This document shows, in pieces, positions 33,123 to 43,284 of a DNA stretch of 64,000 nucleotides (positions within the stretch are counted from its first letter, which is position 1; every line of letters starts with the position of its first letter). The notes beneath the pieces are model-generated. The model saw only the letters and a program-made list of their open reading frames with translations. It was not told the origin of the DNA and made no database searches. The stretch covers positions 124,001 through 188,000 of the forward strand of contig DASVUH010000071.1 in NCBI GenBank assembly GCA_036387135.1, given 5' to 3'. Position numbers and translations under genes: made by a program. Source of the DNA: JALZCH01 sp036387135 (lineage in GTDB: Bacteria > Acidobacteriota > Blastocatellia > Pyrinomonadales > Pyrinomonadaceae).

Positions 33123-36100
33123 TCACTGACAACAGACGATTTCACGGTTTTCGGGCAATGGCGGCGAAGGCGGAAAAAACCAATCGTGAATTCTATTAAA
33201 AAAGCTCCAGAAATCATCAATGAAAAACAGCGCTAGGAAAAAGAAAATACCGAGAACGGCGAAAAAGACAAGCGCGACCAGCAGAAACGTAAAAATCCCT
33301 CGCTTCCATTTGTTCGATCCGCGCATTGTATCGTGCAAATAAAGCGTGGTCAGATGCACGGCAATGGTCGCCAGAAAAGCGACGATACCAAAATTTTGAA
33401 TTTCTTTTCTGACTAGCACCGTGCCGCCAACGATAAGAAAAACCTCGAAAAAATACAGCAATTTGAGCCAATGTCGAAAAAGCAGATAAAGCAAGCTATT
33501 TGGAGCGGCAATTTCAATCAAGCCCCAGAAAATTGCCCCAAACCGTGCGATCCAAGCTAAACGGCTGCCGACGCCTGCTTTTTTTTCGGCGATTTGTTCA
33601 AGAATTTTCCCGCCGATTTGCGTTGTCCGCGAAACCATCCGCAAGGCTTCGCGCGGTTCGAGGCTACGGTCAATTTCGTATCCTTTTTTGACCGCCGCGT
33701 AAACGCCTGCCGAATCAGTCAGGGAATTTTGAAAGACGCTGCCTAAATTGGCTTTTAAAACATTCGATTCGATTAGATTGTTAGTAATTCGTTTGATTGT
33801 TTTATCGAAATTGTCTATCTCGCCGTAGGCTTTTGCGTCAAGCAGCGCCTTAGCCACTTGGCGATTCAATTCGTCGCGGTTTTTGCTGATAAATTCATCT
33901 TCAAAGATGGCTTCGTGGGCTTTTCTGATTAGCGTGTCGCGCAGCAACTGATAGCGAGTACCGGTGGGAAGCAGCGACGTAATGATTCGCTCGGCGCCGT
34001 CGAGCCTGCCCCAGGCGATGTCGTTTTGCCGCCAGCGCACGTCGAGAAATGCGCCGAAACCGTAAAGCGCATTCCCGGCGAGCTTACGCCGTTTTTCTTC
34101 ATCGCTGAGTTCTTCAATCAGGCTCGAAGCGTCGTGCGGGCTGATGCGAACGATTTCAACCGGGTCGGCTTCACCGATTTGCGTTTCGTAATAAATCGGA
34201 AACGTCATTTGATCGTATTCGTCGAAGTTGTCGTAATAATGCTTAAAGTATTTGCGTACTTCATCATCGAGAATGTCGCCAGCCCCTGCCGGCGTCAAAA
34301 TCGCTTTAACTTGATTGCCGAGACGCTCGAAAACCTCGTTGACCAGGTAATCTTCCAGCGCTCGTCCCAGCGTTTTCAACCATTGGTCGGCGGCTTTGTT
34401 TTGATTGAAAAACTCTCCCGCTCTGGTGACTCCGATTTCTTCGTTAAATTCTTCGGCTATATGATTATTTTGTTGCCCGAGAATAAATTCAAGGTTTTTG
34501 ACAGTTATCACGGGTTCCCCTTGGAAAGCTGCGGTTAGAGCCGAAGCATACGTTGAATTGGTCAATGCAATTGGATTGGTTTGTTTGTAACGAAATGAAT
34601 TTAGCGCGCCCTGCTCCGCTCTGAAATCCTGTAAAATTTTGGCAAGCTGTTTCTGAATATCTCCGATTATTTGCTGTAATTGAGGCTCAGCGCACTTTTC
34701 GTGAATTACCTGGTGACGCGCTCTGAGACTTTCTTTCAATTTGGGTTCCCAATCTTTGCACCGACGAAGCTGGCTGGCTTTGCGCACCATAAATCTGAGT
34801 CGGCGAATGCGGTAATCAATATCAAAGCGCCGCAAAAAATAAAAGGCTGTTTTTACTTTGCCGTTGCTTGCTTTGGCATCCGGTTTATTATCAAGAAACT
34901 CTTTTTCGCGCCAGTAACGAATCAGCGAGCGAATGGCTAAAAAGTAATCCGATTTGGCATCAAACCCGAAAAATTGCGTGATTGAATACGCCAGACTATC
35001 GGTTAACGAAATTAACCGCAATCTGTAATAAGGCAAATAGCTAACTTTACCGCTTCGTGCGAGGTCTCCAAAATCTTTATCTTCCCAAAGAGACCCGGAT
35101 TCAGCCGTTTCCCGGTGCAACTGATCGGCATCTTTCTCGACAAATTTGACCAGGCGATTGACTCGTTCGACGATCCGGTTGCGTTCGAGCAAAACCTGCA
35201 AATCTTCGCGGATTGTTTCATATCGCGGTAAGCTTGAGCCTTGTCCGATCAGATTTTGCAGCGCGTCCGGTTTTTCCCCGGCACCTTCGTTCAAGTCGGG
35301 AAAATCCGGCGAAGGCTCGATGTAAATCAGTTTGCGGTCAATCGGAACGTCGGCTTCGCGCCTGAGCAGAGTTTCGATGGCGAAACCAAAAGGCTTATTG
35401 TCTAGCGCGCCGCCATCAACAAAATATCGAGCGTTCGGCAGCAGATGTGGCGGAAGTCTGAATTCTTCAAAAAATTCGGTCCAATTGGTGTTTACATTCT
35501 TATATTGCGGAAAACAACGATTGATCACTTCGTCAATATCGAAAAGCCGCATCGGTTCAAAGGCAAGCGGAAATGCCGAAGTCGAGCGCGCGGCAAAAGC
35601 TAAAAACGGATTATATTTTTTGGTAAATTGGTTAGAATCGCCGTTCGCTTGCCGTTTTCCGTATTTGAAATGAAAATACTGCTTGTGCCGACGCTCGGTT
35701 ACGACGCGGTCGAAAAGCCTGATCCGAACGGGGACCCCCGCGAAATCCGTCACAGTGACGAACAAATCAATTTCGTCGGCATTCAGCGGTTTTTGTTTTT
35801 GCTCGATCTCATCCGAAGAATCCTCGCCGCTCATACGATCAAGCGCCGCAAGCAGCTTAAAATACATTCGCTGGCTATTTAGAAGCGAGAGAGGCTCGGT
35901 CGGCTTTTTTAGCTGGCGAACTTCGTTGGTAATTGAATATTTATCATTGAGCAGTTTATTGAAATCACCTTCGTCAAGCCAAAGCTGCTTGAGCTGCTCG
36001 ATTTTCTGATTGTTAGCAAGTGCTTTCGCCAGAAAAACACCGTTGATTCCGCCCGCTGAGCTGCCCGTAATTACGTCAATCACAAACCTAACCGAAGGCT

Positions 36101-36434
36101 TCTCAAAATCTGACGAGGGGGACGTTTCGGTGCTTCTCTGCGATGTTTTCTCGTCCGCTGATTTCACCAATCGATTCAGCTCCAACTCGATTTGCTCCGG
36201 TTCGTTCAGACTCACAAAATCTTCAAGTAATTGTTCGTCGGAAAGCAAGAGCGCAATCTGCCGGTACACTTTTTCCGTTCCGTCAAAGACTTCATCAACG
36301 CTCCGGTCATTTGCCGTGGAGCGCACCATTTTTAAAAGCTCCTGAGCAATTCCATTAATGTAAATCGCCAGCGAGCCGCCGCCGTACATCACAACTGCAA
36401 AGCGTATTTCCTTTTCTATTTTGTTGCCTGACAT
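33123..36434 (-). CDS. Large patatin-like phospholipase-family protein with C-terminal membrane segments
   Basis: A 1,103-residue protein. ATG 36434 has a GGGAG ribosome site. The N-terminal patatin domain shows the oxyanion loop 'YGGGSLAIYINGIAQELL', nucleophile Ser126 in GSSAGG and the catalytic Asp340 in 'VDGGALDNKPFG', so lipid acyl hydrolase activity is expected. A long helical middle region follows, resembling the patatin-like proteins with a DUF3376 extension. About four membrane segments lie in the last 140 residues, with a C-terminal 'CCQ'. It is flanked by two small multi-pass membrane protein genes on the same strand. Whether it serves in defence, lipid turnover or both is unknown. 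Confidence 0.85.
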   Translation of the reverse strand: MSGNKIEKEIRFAVVMYGGGSLAIYINGIAQELLKMVRSTANDRSVDEVFDGTEKVYRQIALLLSDEQLLEDFVSLNEPEQIELELNRLVKSADEKTSQRSTETSPSSDFEKPSVRFVIDVITGSSAGGINGVFLAKALANNQKIEQLKQLWLDEGDFNKLLNDKYSITNEVRQLKKPTEPLSLLNSQRMYFKLLAALDRMSGEDSSDEIEQKQKPLNADEIDLFVTVTDFAGVPVRIRLFDRVVTERRHKQYFHFKYGKRQANGDSNQFTKKYNPFLAFAARSTSAFPLAFEPMRLFDIDEVINRCFPQYKNVNTNWTEFFEEFRLPPHLLPNARYFVDGGALDNKPFGFAIETLLRREADVPIDRKLIYIEPSPDFPDLNEGAGEKPDALQNLIGQGSSLPRYETIREDLQVLLERNRIVERVNRLVKFVEKDADQLHRETAESGSLWEDKDFGDLARSGKVSYLPYYRLRLISLTDSLAYSITQFFGFDAKSDYFLAIRSLIRYWREKEFLDNKPDAKASNGKVKTAFYFLRRFDIDYRIRRLRFMVRKASQLRRCKDWEPKLKESLRARHQVIHEKCAEPQLQQIIGDIQKQLAKILQDFRAEQGALNSFRYKQTNPIALTNSTYASALTAAFQGEPVITVKNLEFILGQQNNHIAEEFNEEIGVTRAGEFFNQNKAADQWLKTLGRALEDYLVNEVFERLGNQVKAILTPAGAGDILDDEVRKYFKHYYDNFDEYDQMTFPIYYETQIGEADPVEIVRISPHDASSLIEELSDEEKRRKLAGNALYGFGAFLDVRWRQNDIAWGRLDGAERIITSLLPTGTRYQLLRDTLIRKAHEAIFEDEFISKNRDELNRQVAKALLDAKAYGEIDNFDKTIKRITNNLIESNVLKANLGSVFQNSLTDSAGVYAAVKKGYEIDRSLEPREALRMVSRTTQIGGKILEQIAEKKAGVGSRLAWIARFGAIFWGLIEIAAPNSLLYLLFRHWLKLLYFFEVFLIVGGTVLVRKEIQNFGIVAFLATIAVHLTTLYLHDTMRGSNKWKRGIFTFLLVALVFFAVLGIFFFLALFFIDDFWSFFNRIHDWFFPPSPPLPENREIVCCQ

Positions 36435-36519
36435 AATCGTTTCTCCCACAATAGTTTGAGTTAAAGAGTGCTGATTTTCGGCGATTTACTGAATTCTCCA
36501 AAGCATATTTCCGTCAGTT

Positions 36520-36948
36520 TTAGCGTAAACTTCCTGGATTTGCTCGATTGTTTGTAGCCTCAATGATTAAACCCGCAATCAGCAATGCGGTAACCAAAAG
36601 GGTCAGAAATGCTGATGCCCACATCCACCATTTTCCGAACCCTGTCCAACCATTAAACCCCTTGGTGATTCCGAAATAAAACAGAATCAGGCTTGCAAGT
36701 CCGTTGCTCGCAATGCCTACCAAAATCGTATTGACGGGATATATTTGTTTATTAAGATCTCTTAATCCAAGAACATAACCCATAAGCAGAGCAAGAAATG
36801 CCGCTCCCAAAAGACGCACAAATTCATAAACACTCGATGCGGACATTCCCAACCCTATGAGCCACTCCCTCGGAAATAACAAAAGAGGAATGAACCAAAG
36901 AAATGTCAAAGTAATTTTGAAAAGAAGAGCAAACTTAGTAACAGACAT
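36520..36948 (-). CDS. Four-pass membrane protein, unknown function (patatin-associated)
   Basis: A 142-residue protein with four predicted membrane segments (about 10-30, 44-64, 74-94 and 108-130). It resembles small DoxX-like or DUF4345-like membrane proteins in general shape, but I do not recognise a family. It lies 85 bases upstream of the patatin-like gene on the same strand and probably heads a three-gene unit. Confidence 0.65.
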   Translation of the reverse strand: MSVTKFALLFKITLTFLWFIPLLLFPREWLIGLGMSASSVYEFVRLLGAAFLALLMGYVLGLRDLNKQIYPVNTILVGIASNGLASLILFYFGITKGFNGWTGFGKWWMWASAFLTLLVTALLIAGLIIEATNNRANPGSLR

Positions 36949-37200
36949 ATTCTCGTACTCTGTAACGATAGCTTCATTTGCTTATAAACAAATGACTTTA
37001 AATTGTGCCCCCTTGAAAATTAAGAAGATAATTTGCAAAGCTAACGACATCTTAGAACGCACCAAATAGGATGATTAGCTATCATTTCTCTCATTAATGT
37101 GAAACTGCTGTCTTCGATCGAGTTGAGTAGCGAGATTTTGCACAGATTCAAATGCTTTGTCAAATGTTTTTTCAATTGACGGATTGACAGTTTTTTCAAC
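36949..37200. other. AT-rich intergenic region
   Basis: The gap between the two minus-strand genes (318 bases including the terminator at its right end) is AT-rich. It should contain the promoter for the patatin cluster, but no convincing -35/-10 pair stands out. No ORF or RNA gene is seen. Confidence 0.5.
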
Positions 37201-37240
37201 AAAAAAGCGAAGCGCAAAGAAATTTTGGCTTCGCTTTTTC
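37201..37240 (-). terminator. Rho-independent terminator
   Basis: On the minus strand, AAAAAGCGAAG pairs with CTTCGCTTTTTT (37229-37239 against 37201-37212) across a 16-base loop, ending in a T-run. It lies just after the small membrane protein gene ending at 37267. Confidence 0.8.
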
Positions 37241-37266
37241 TGACTATTTTCCGGCTGTTTTACGCT

Positions 37267-37461
37267 TTAGCCTTCTTTTTTGGAATCTGCTTTTTTCAAC
37301 AATAGGACGTTTTTGACGTGCGCGCTGAGAGCGGCAATTTGCTCGGTTGGTGATTTGTCATCTGTGATTGAATACCCTAATCCTACGCCCAAAATAAATG
37401 CGGCGACACCCAGACGAAAAGACAGCGAGCTTGTTTTTTTCAGTTTGCCCGATTTCAACAT
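37267..37461 (-). CDS. Small single-pass membrane protein
   Basis: A 64-residue protein: basic N-terminus (MLKSGKLKKTSS), one hydrophobic segment (about 14-30, 'FRLGVAAFILGVGLGYSI') and a charged C-terminal half. It has its own terminator and stands alone. No family is recognised. Confidence 0.55.
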   Translation of the reverse strand: MLKSGKLKKTSSLSFRLGVAAFILGVGLGYSITDDKSPTEQIAALSAHVKNVLLLKKADSKKEG

Positions 37462-37580
37462 AACGAATTGCCCTCGAAAATGCGGAAAGAAATTTGAGGC
37501 TCAAGTTTTGCCCCTTTCCTTATTTAATGGCAACGAAAATGTGACGGATCGAGAAAAAGCTGTGACGAACCGTATCAAAT

Positions 37581-38342
37581 TCAGGACAAATTCCCGAAAA
37601 GCTCCGGCAGGCGCTCGCGGTAATTACGGCTTAAATTAAGCTCCGTTCCGTTACGCAGGATGACGGCGTAATCGCCGCCGAAAAGCGGGTGCAGTTCTTT
37701 GATGCGGTCAATCTGGACGAGAGTTGAGCGGTGAATGCGGAAAAACTTTTCCGGGTCGAGCTTGGCTTCGATTGACTGCATTGTTTCCCGAATCAGATGA
37801 GCGTCGCGTCCGACATGGAGCTTTAAATAATTTCCGGCGGCTTCGATCCAATCAATCTCATCTGTTTTGATAAAAAACACTCGACCGGAGTTTTTGACGA
37901 CAATGCGTTCGAGATATTTTTTGGCTTTTAAATTTTCGAGCAGTGAAACGAGCCGTTCGTCAATGTTCCCGGATTGTCGAGAGTTTTCAAGCTGCTCGCG
38001 GGCGTGGCGGACGGAGCGGCGAAAACGCTCGCGGCTGAAAGGCTTGAGAAGATAATCGAGCGCGTGAAATTCAAACGCTTGAATCGCGTATTTGTCGTAA
38101 GCGGTGGTAAAAACAATTGCCGGAATTTTGTTTTCTTCGAGAGCTTTCAAAACGTCGAAACCGTTCATTTCCGGCATTTGCACGTCGAGGAAAACTAAAT
38201 CCGGCGTTTTTTCTTCGATTGCGGCGACCGCTTCCCTGCCGTTTCCCGCTTCGCCGACGATTTCAACGCCCGGTTCATCGCGCAGATGCCTGCGAACTCG
38301 CTCGCGCGCCAATGGCTCGTCATCAACAATCAAAACTTTCAT
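37581..38342 (-). CDS. LytTR-family response regulator
   Basis: A 253-residue DNA-binding response regulator. The receiver domain has Asp7/Asp8, phospho-acceptor Asp53 in 'LVFLDVQMPEMNGFD' and Lys100 in 'LDYLLKPFS'. The C-terminal LytTR domain ('YLERIVVKNSGRVFFIKTDEIDWIEAAGNYLKLHVG' to 'FFRIHRSTLVQIDRIKELHPLFGGDYAVILRNG') binds DNA as beta strands. It overlaps the histidine kinase gene by 4 bases, so they are a pair. The target genes are not evident. Confidence 0.95.
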   Translation of the reverse strand: MKVLIVDDEPLARERVRRHLRDEPGVEIVGEAGNGREAVAAIEEKTPDLVFLDVQMPEMNGFDVLKALEENKIPAIVFTTAYDKYAIQAFEFHALDYLLKPFSRERFRRSVRHAREQLENSRQSGNIDERLVSLLENLKAKKYLERIVVKNSGRVFFIKTDEIDWIEAAGNYLKLHVGRDAHLIRETMQSIEAKLDPEKFFRIHRSTLVQIDRIKELHPLFGGDYAVILRNGTELNLSRNYRERLPELFGNLS

Positions 38343-39442
38343 TTTTCCTCATTTGGACGAAAAGGAATTTGCAAATCAAGCCGCAAACCGCCGCCGTCGC
38401 GCGGCTGCAAGACGAAATTATGCTCCGCGCCGTAGAGATGTTTCAAACGGGCGCGCGTGTTTGAAAGTCCGACGCCTTCGCTCAGATTCGCCACGTCGCC
38501 GAATGGAATACCAAGCCCGTCATCGGCGACTTTTAAATTTAAATGCCCGTTTGCACGACTTGCGCCAATCTCGATGCAGCCGCCTTCGGCTCGCGGCGCG
38601 ATGCCGTATTTGATGGCGTTTTCGACCAAAGGCTGCAAAATCATATTCGGCACGCGGGCGTCCAAAGCGTCGGACGAGATTTCGTATTTCACCTCCAAAC
38701 GGTCGTGAAAACGCATCTGTTCGATTTCCAGATATTTGCCGAGAAACTCCAATTCCTGCTGAAGCGGAACTTCCTGAACGTCCAATTTATCGAGCGCAAT
38801 CCGCAGCAAATCGCTCAAGCTCGCAATCATCTGTTCGGCGGCATCCGGGTCTTTGTAAACCAATTCGGAAATATTGTTGAGCGTGTTAAAGAGAAAATGC
38901 GGGTGAAGCTGGTTTTTTAAAACCTGAAGGCGAGATTGCGCAAGCTGATTTTCAAGCTGCGCGGCGCGCAATTCGCGCTCCTGATACATTCGATAATAAT
39001 TAACGGCGTATTTGATTCCCAGAACAGCCCAGTAAATCGTCATCGAAAAATGCAGATTGACAATCAGAAAAAAGCGATAAGCTTCTCCGAATGAAGCGAA
39101 TTGGCGATTCGGCGGATAACCGAGCTTCGGCAAAACCAGCGCGTCAACCGCCAGTTGAACCGCCGAAAGAACCACGCTTGCGGCGAGATGAACCAGCAAG
39201 CTTCGCCAAAAACGCCCGCGTTCAAACGAAAAACGGCGAGCCAGCCAGAAAATCACCGGCATCAGCGCAAACCACACATAACCCGAAAACAATTGCCACG
39301 CTAAGACCTGATAAACCGGTATGGGGCGCTGTGAAAGCTGATTCTGCAAAAGAAACTGGCTGGTGAAAAAGAATCCGCCGAGCGTCCAAATGCCGAAAAT
39401 CATCAGCCATTTAAAAATCCTGTGCTGTTTTGAAAATTCCAT
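38339..39442 (-). CDS. LytS-like sensor histidine kinase (His_kinase family)
   Basis: A 367-residue membrane sensor kinase. ATG 39442 is preferred over a TTG 12 bases upstream. About four membrane segments precede a short coiled coil ('QERELRAAQLENQLAQSRLQ'). The phosphorylated His180 lies in 'KNQLHPHFLFNTLNN'. The ATP-binding domain has the N-box 'QPLVENAIKYGI' and G-box 'VADDGLGIP' with 'GVGLSNTRARL'. There is no periplasmic sensor domain, so the signal is probably sensed within the membrane. It is translationally coupled to the LytTR regulator. Confidence 0.94.
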   Translation of the reverse strand: MEFSKQHRIFKWLMIFGIWTLGGFFFTSQFLLQNQLSQRPIPVYQVLAWQLFSGYVWFALMPVIFWLARRFSFERGRFWRSLLVHLAASVVLSAVQLAVDALVLPKLGYPPNRQFASFGEAYRFFLIVNLHFSMTIYWAVLGIKYAVNYYRMYQERELRAAQLENQLAQSRLQVLKNQLHPHFLFNTLNNISELVYKDPDAAEQMIASLSDLLRIALDKLDVQEVPLQQELEFLGKYLEIEQMRFHDRLEVKYEISSDALDARVPNMILQPLVENAIKYGIAPRAEGGCIEIGASRANGHLNLKVADDGLGIPFGDVANLSEGVGLSNTRARLKHLYGAEHNFVLQPRDGGGLRLDLQIPFRPNEEK

Positions 39443-39562
39443 CTGATACAACAAACTTCAATAATTTCGCTTGGTTGAATACGCGCCAAACTCGAAAAGG
39501 GTTACAAATTCTTTCGCTTAAAGCGCGTGCTGTTTTATGTGTTTCTTATCCTAAACCGGAAA

Positions 39563-42500
39563 TTAATTTACCCTTTTCCCTCTGATTTCCCGGTTGCCGC
39601 CCATCAAAACCACAATTTCCGTAATTTTGCCGCTCGCGTCTCGGACGAATGCGACGGCTGAGCCGTGCGGCTGCGCGATAAATTTATCGGGTTGATTTTC
39701 CGGCGCTAATTCAACTTTCTCATTGCCCGCGTCGGCGATTAATTTATCGCCTTCCTGACGGACGATAAGCGGACCCATCGTTGAATTGTAGCTGCCGATA
39801 TAATCGGCAAATTTCGGATTTGCCGCAGTGATCGGGGCGGCAGATTTTGTTTCGGGTTTCGCTTCCGTCAGCGGAAACGCCGAACCGGGAACGGGAAGAT
39901 TAAATGCGCCGCTCGCGCCGACGGTTTCCGCGCCGGGATGCACCGGGAAAACCGGATGTTTGGGCAACGTGATTTTCGTTTTGGCGATTTCGCCAAGCGC
40001 GACTTCGACGGCTTTTTCAAGCTGTGCGTCGCGTCCCGCCATAAAATCCTGCGGCGTCGCTTCAACATCAAAATCGGGCGAAACGCCGACGTTTTCAATT
40101 CCCCACGAAGTTCCGTCCGGGTTGAAAGCGGCGCGGTTCGGCAATTGAATGCGCCCGCCGTCAACGAGACGCGGCGTGAAAAAGTACGGTCCGATTCCGC
40201 CGCCGCTCGTTCGTTTGCCGACAATTTTGCCGACTTTTCCAAGCTGAAACATAAACGCGCCCGTTTCAGCCGCCGAGCCGTTCATCTCATTAATCAGCAT
40301 TACCTTAACGGGCGGTGCAGGATTTACGGGCGTAGCAACATCATTGCCGCCGCGAAACGCATAATAATAAAGCGGTTTCCTTGCTAACCATTCAATCAAA
40401 TAATCGGGCGTGATGCCGCCGCTGTTAAATCGCTGGTCAACAATGATTCCGGCTTTATCGGAATACCCTGTTAAACCGCGAATAGCGTTGGAAATTCCGT
40501 CCGGGTCGTAATTTTCGATAAAAATATAACCGAGCTTCCCGCCCGACATTTTTTCGACTAGCTGCCGGTTGTTTTCAGCCCAATTCGCCCGCCGCAAACG
40601 ATTTTCGCCGGAAGCGGGATAAATTGTGTAAGTTCTAGCGCCCGAACCGTCCGGGTTTGCGCTGACCGTCAATTTCGTGGGTTTGCCGACCGCGTTTTCA
40701 AAATAACTTAAAATGTTTTTGCCGGCTTCGACTTTGTTTCCGTTGACTTCCAATAAATAATCGCCTTCGCGGACATCAACGCCGGGTTGGTCGAGCGGCG
40801 CGGAAAACGAGCCGTTTACCGAAGAATAAGCGGTCGAGCGATAAATTTTCTTAAAGCGATAACGCCCGTTTTCAATCGCGTAATCCGCGCCGAGCAGACC
40901 GATTCGATTTCCCTGCAAACCTTGCGGAGGCGGTGCGTCGCCGCCTCCGACTCCGAGATGACTGATTGAAACCGAACCGAGCATCATCTGCATCAAGCGA
41001 TTTAAATCCGTTCGGCGCGTAACGGTCGGTAAATACGCGGCATATTCGCGTTCGAGCGCGTCCAGATTTTGCCCGTGATGATTCGGGTCGTAAAACCAAT
41101 CGCGCATAATCCGCTTTGATTCGCTGAATATCTGCCGCCATTCCGCCGCAGGTTCGACGCGGACTTCCAACTTCGACAAATTCAATTTTCCTTCGTCAGC
41201 CGCAGGCGCTTTTTCGGCTGAGGTTAAAAACCAATCGCGCCCTTTTTGGAACATAATTCGTTTGCCGTCCGAAGTGATGTCGAAATTGCCGATTTCTTCG
41301 ACGATTTTTTCAGGACGCGCCATTTTCGCCGTGTCAAAGAGATAAACAGCGCTCGCTGTTTGCGAATCAAACGCGCCCGGCGTGTCGCCCCATTCGCTTT
41401 GTTCGACGAACAATTTTCCCGGCGTTCCGGCGATAAGACGCGCGTAATCTTTTTGCGGCAGAGGCAAATTAATTATTCGCTTTCCGATGTTTTCAAAATC
41501 AATCTGCACCGCTCCAGCCGCTTCGGAAACTTTCGCTTCCGGGTTCGGCTGATTGTTCGGCAGCAACAATGATGCGCCGTTTTTTGCAAGAATCGCGGCG
41601 TGAATGCGGCGCACGACGAGCGGGCGCGAAAGAATCGGGCTTAAAACCCAGCTTAAATCGCTCGTGTTGGCGTTCGGGCTGGAAACGAAATAAAGATATT
41701 TGCCGTTTTGATCAAAAACCGGCGATTCGGTGTGCGTCACGCCATCGGTAATTTGAAAAGATTTTTTCGCTGTAGAATCATAAACAAAAATTGTTCCGGC
41801 GCGGTTTTTCAGACGTTTTGAATAAGTTAAAAAGCGCGAATCAGGCGAAAAAGCCGGTCGCCAATTCATTTGTCCCGCGTATTCCGAACTGTCAATTTTC
41901 GCAGCCGCTCCGCTCGCAACATCAGCGAGCCATAAATTTAAACGCCGGTCGGCAAAAGCGACTTTTTTGGAATCCGGCGACCAAACCAATTCCCAGTAAA
42001 ACGAAGGTTTCGGCTCGATTTGGATTTTTTTGACCGAATTGTTTTCGAGCGAACGGACGTGCAAAGCGTATTCGCCCGCTTCATCGGAAAAATAAGCGAC
42101 GGATTTGTTGTCGGGTGAAATCGTCGGATAACGCTCGGCTGCGCCTGAGGTGTTCGTCAAATTTTTCGCTTCATTGCTTGCCGCGTCAAACACCAAAACT
42201 TCGCCGCGCGCGCCGAAAATTAACTTCTCACCGTTCGCCGACGGCAAAACCGATTCGAGAAAACGCATCGCCTGCGTAGCTCGCGGGCGCAATTCCGATG
42301 TGTCGGGCGTGACTGAAACATTAACAACGCGATCTTGATTTGCAGTTAAATCGAAAAGATGAATTCGTCCGTCCTGCACAAAAACAACGGCGTCCGAAGC
42401 GGCTGACGCGGAACGAATTCCGCGTGTGTCAAATTTCGTCAGTTGTTTCGGCTGTTTTGTTTTCCGGTCGTAAGCGAAAAGATTAAAAGTTCCGGTGCGG

Positions 42501-43174
42501 TCGGAAATGAAATAGATTTTATCGCCGAGCCACATCGGAAAGCGGTCATTGTAATTTTGATTCGTCAGTTTCTCGATCGCGCCCGTTTGCAAATCCGCAA
42601 TCCAAATCGGCGCAGCCAAACCGCCGCGATAATAACGCCACTCGAAAAAAGGCGTGCGCGGATTGTAAGCGAGCTGTTTTCCGTCCGGCGAAAATGCGCC
42701 GTGATTTGCCTGCGGCAGCGGCAGCGGCGCGGCTAGCGTCGGGTTGTCAACCGAGATTTTATACAAACGACTGACGCTTTCCTCGTCGCGCGTCGTCTCG
42801 AAAATCACGTCTTTGCCGTCCGGCGTCCAGGCAACCAGAAAATCGTGTTCCGGCATTATCGTCACGCGCTTTTCGTTCGCGCCGTTCGCGTCCGAAACGT
42901 AAATGTCCCAATCATTGCCGTTGTGACGCGAAAACGCGAGGCGTCGCCCGTCGGGCGAAAAAACCGGAAAACCTTCTTCGTTCGGAATATCGTGCAGAAT
43001 TTTGGCGGCTCCGCCCGCGCGCTCAACCGTCCAGATTTTTCCGGCGTAAACAAAAGCGATCTGGTTTTGATTTGCCGCGACGCGACCGATTAAAAGGGGC
43101 GCATTCTGCGTTTGAGCGAAAACGGAAAATGAGAAAACGAGCGAGACGACAAGCGTTGCCAACAGCCTGGACAT
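39563..43174 (-). CDS. Tricorn-type serine protease
   Basis: A 1,203-residue exported protease. A signal peptide (cleavage near VFAQ) is followed by WD40-like six- and seven-blade propellers made of repeats such as 'VFSPDGRRLAFSRHNGNDWDIYV' (about 25-640), which gate substrate entry. A C1 helical region, a PDZ domain (about 765-850) and the C2 catalytic domain come next. Active-site residues line up with Thermoplasma tricorn: Ser738-His739, nucleophile Ser967 in 'NEMNGSAAETGAF' and Glu1027 in 'IENVGVSPD'. Archaeal tricorn trims proteasome products; the signal peptide here implies periplasmic peptide breakdown. It is a single-gene unit beside the LytS/LytTR pair. Confidence 0.95.
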   Translation of the reverse strand: MSRLLATLVVSLVFSFSVFAQTQNAPLLIGRVAANQNQIAFVYAGKIWTVERAGGAAKILHDIPNEEGFPVFSPDGRRLAFSRHNGNDWDIYVSDANGANEKRVTIMPEHDFLVAWTPDGKDVIFETTRDEESVSRLYKISVDNPTLAAPLPLPQANHGAFSPDGKQLAYNPRTPFFEWRYYRGGLAAPIWIADLQTGAIEKLTNQNYNDRFPMWLGDKIYFISDRTGTFNLFAYDRKTKQPKQLTKFDTRGIRSASAASDAVVFVQDGRIHLFDLTANQDRVVNVSVTPDTSELRPRATQAMRFLESVLPSANGEKLIFGARGEVLVFDAASNEAKNLTNTSGAAERYPTISPDNKSVAYFSDEAGEYALHVRSLENNSVKKIQIEPKPSFYWELVWSPDSKKVAFADRRLNLWLADVASGAAAKIDSSEYAGQMNWRPAFSPDSRFLTYSKRLKNRAGTIFVYDSTAKKSFQITDGVTHTESPVFDQNGKYLYFVSSPNANTSDLSWVLSPILSRPLVVRRIHAAILAKNGASLLLPNNQPNPEAKVSEAAGAVQIDFENIGKRIINLPLPQKDYARLIAGTPGKLFVEQSEWGDTPGAFDSQTASAVYLFDTAKMARPEKIVEEIGNFDITSDGKRIMFQKGRDWFLTSAEKAPAADEGKLNLSKLEVRVEPAAEWRQIFSESKRIMRDWFYDPNHHGQNLDALEREYAAYLPTVTRRTDLNRLMQMMLGSVSISHLGVGGGDAPPPQGLQGNRIGLLGADYAIENGRYRFKKIYRSTAYSSVNGSFSAPLDQPGVDVREGDYLLEVNGNKVEAGKNILSYFENAVGKPTKLTVSANPDGSGARTYTIYPASGENRLRRANWAENNRQLVEKMSGGKLGYIFIENYDPDGISNAIRGLTGYSDKAGIIVDQRFNSGGITPDYLIEWLARKPLYYYAFRGGNDVATPVNPAPPVKVMLINEMNGSAAETGAFMFQLGKVGKIVGKRTSGGGIGPYFFTPRLVDGGRIQLPNRAAFNPDGTSWGIENVGVSPDFDVEATPQDFMAGRDAQLEKAVEVALGEIAKTKITLPKHPVFPVHPGAETVGASGAFNLPVPGSAFPLTEAKPETKSAAPITAANPKFADYIGSYNSTMGPLIVRQEGDKLIADAGNEKVELAPENQPDKFIAQPHGSAVAFVRDASGKITEIVVLMGGNREIRGKRVN

Positions 43175-43284
43175 AAGATATTCCTCTTGTAGAACTTCTT
43201 GAAACTAAGAAAAGCCGAATAGCTTAACGCGAGGAGAAACGAAGATGTTCCAAAAAATAGAATCTCAATTTGAAATCCCGGATT

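Noticed and set aside
33123..36434. CBASS defence operon
   Set aside because: A patatin effector alone is not enough; no cyclic-nucleotide synthase or accessory gene lies nearby.
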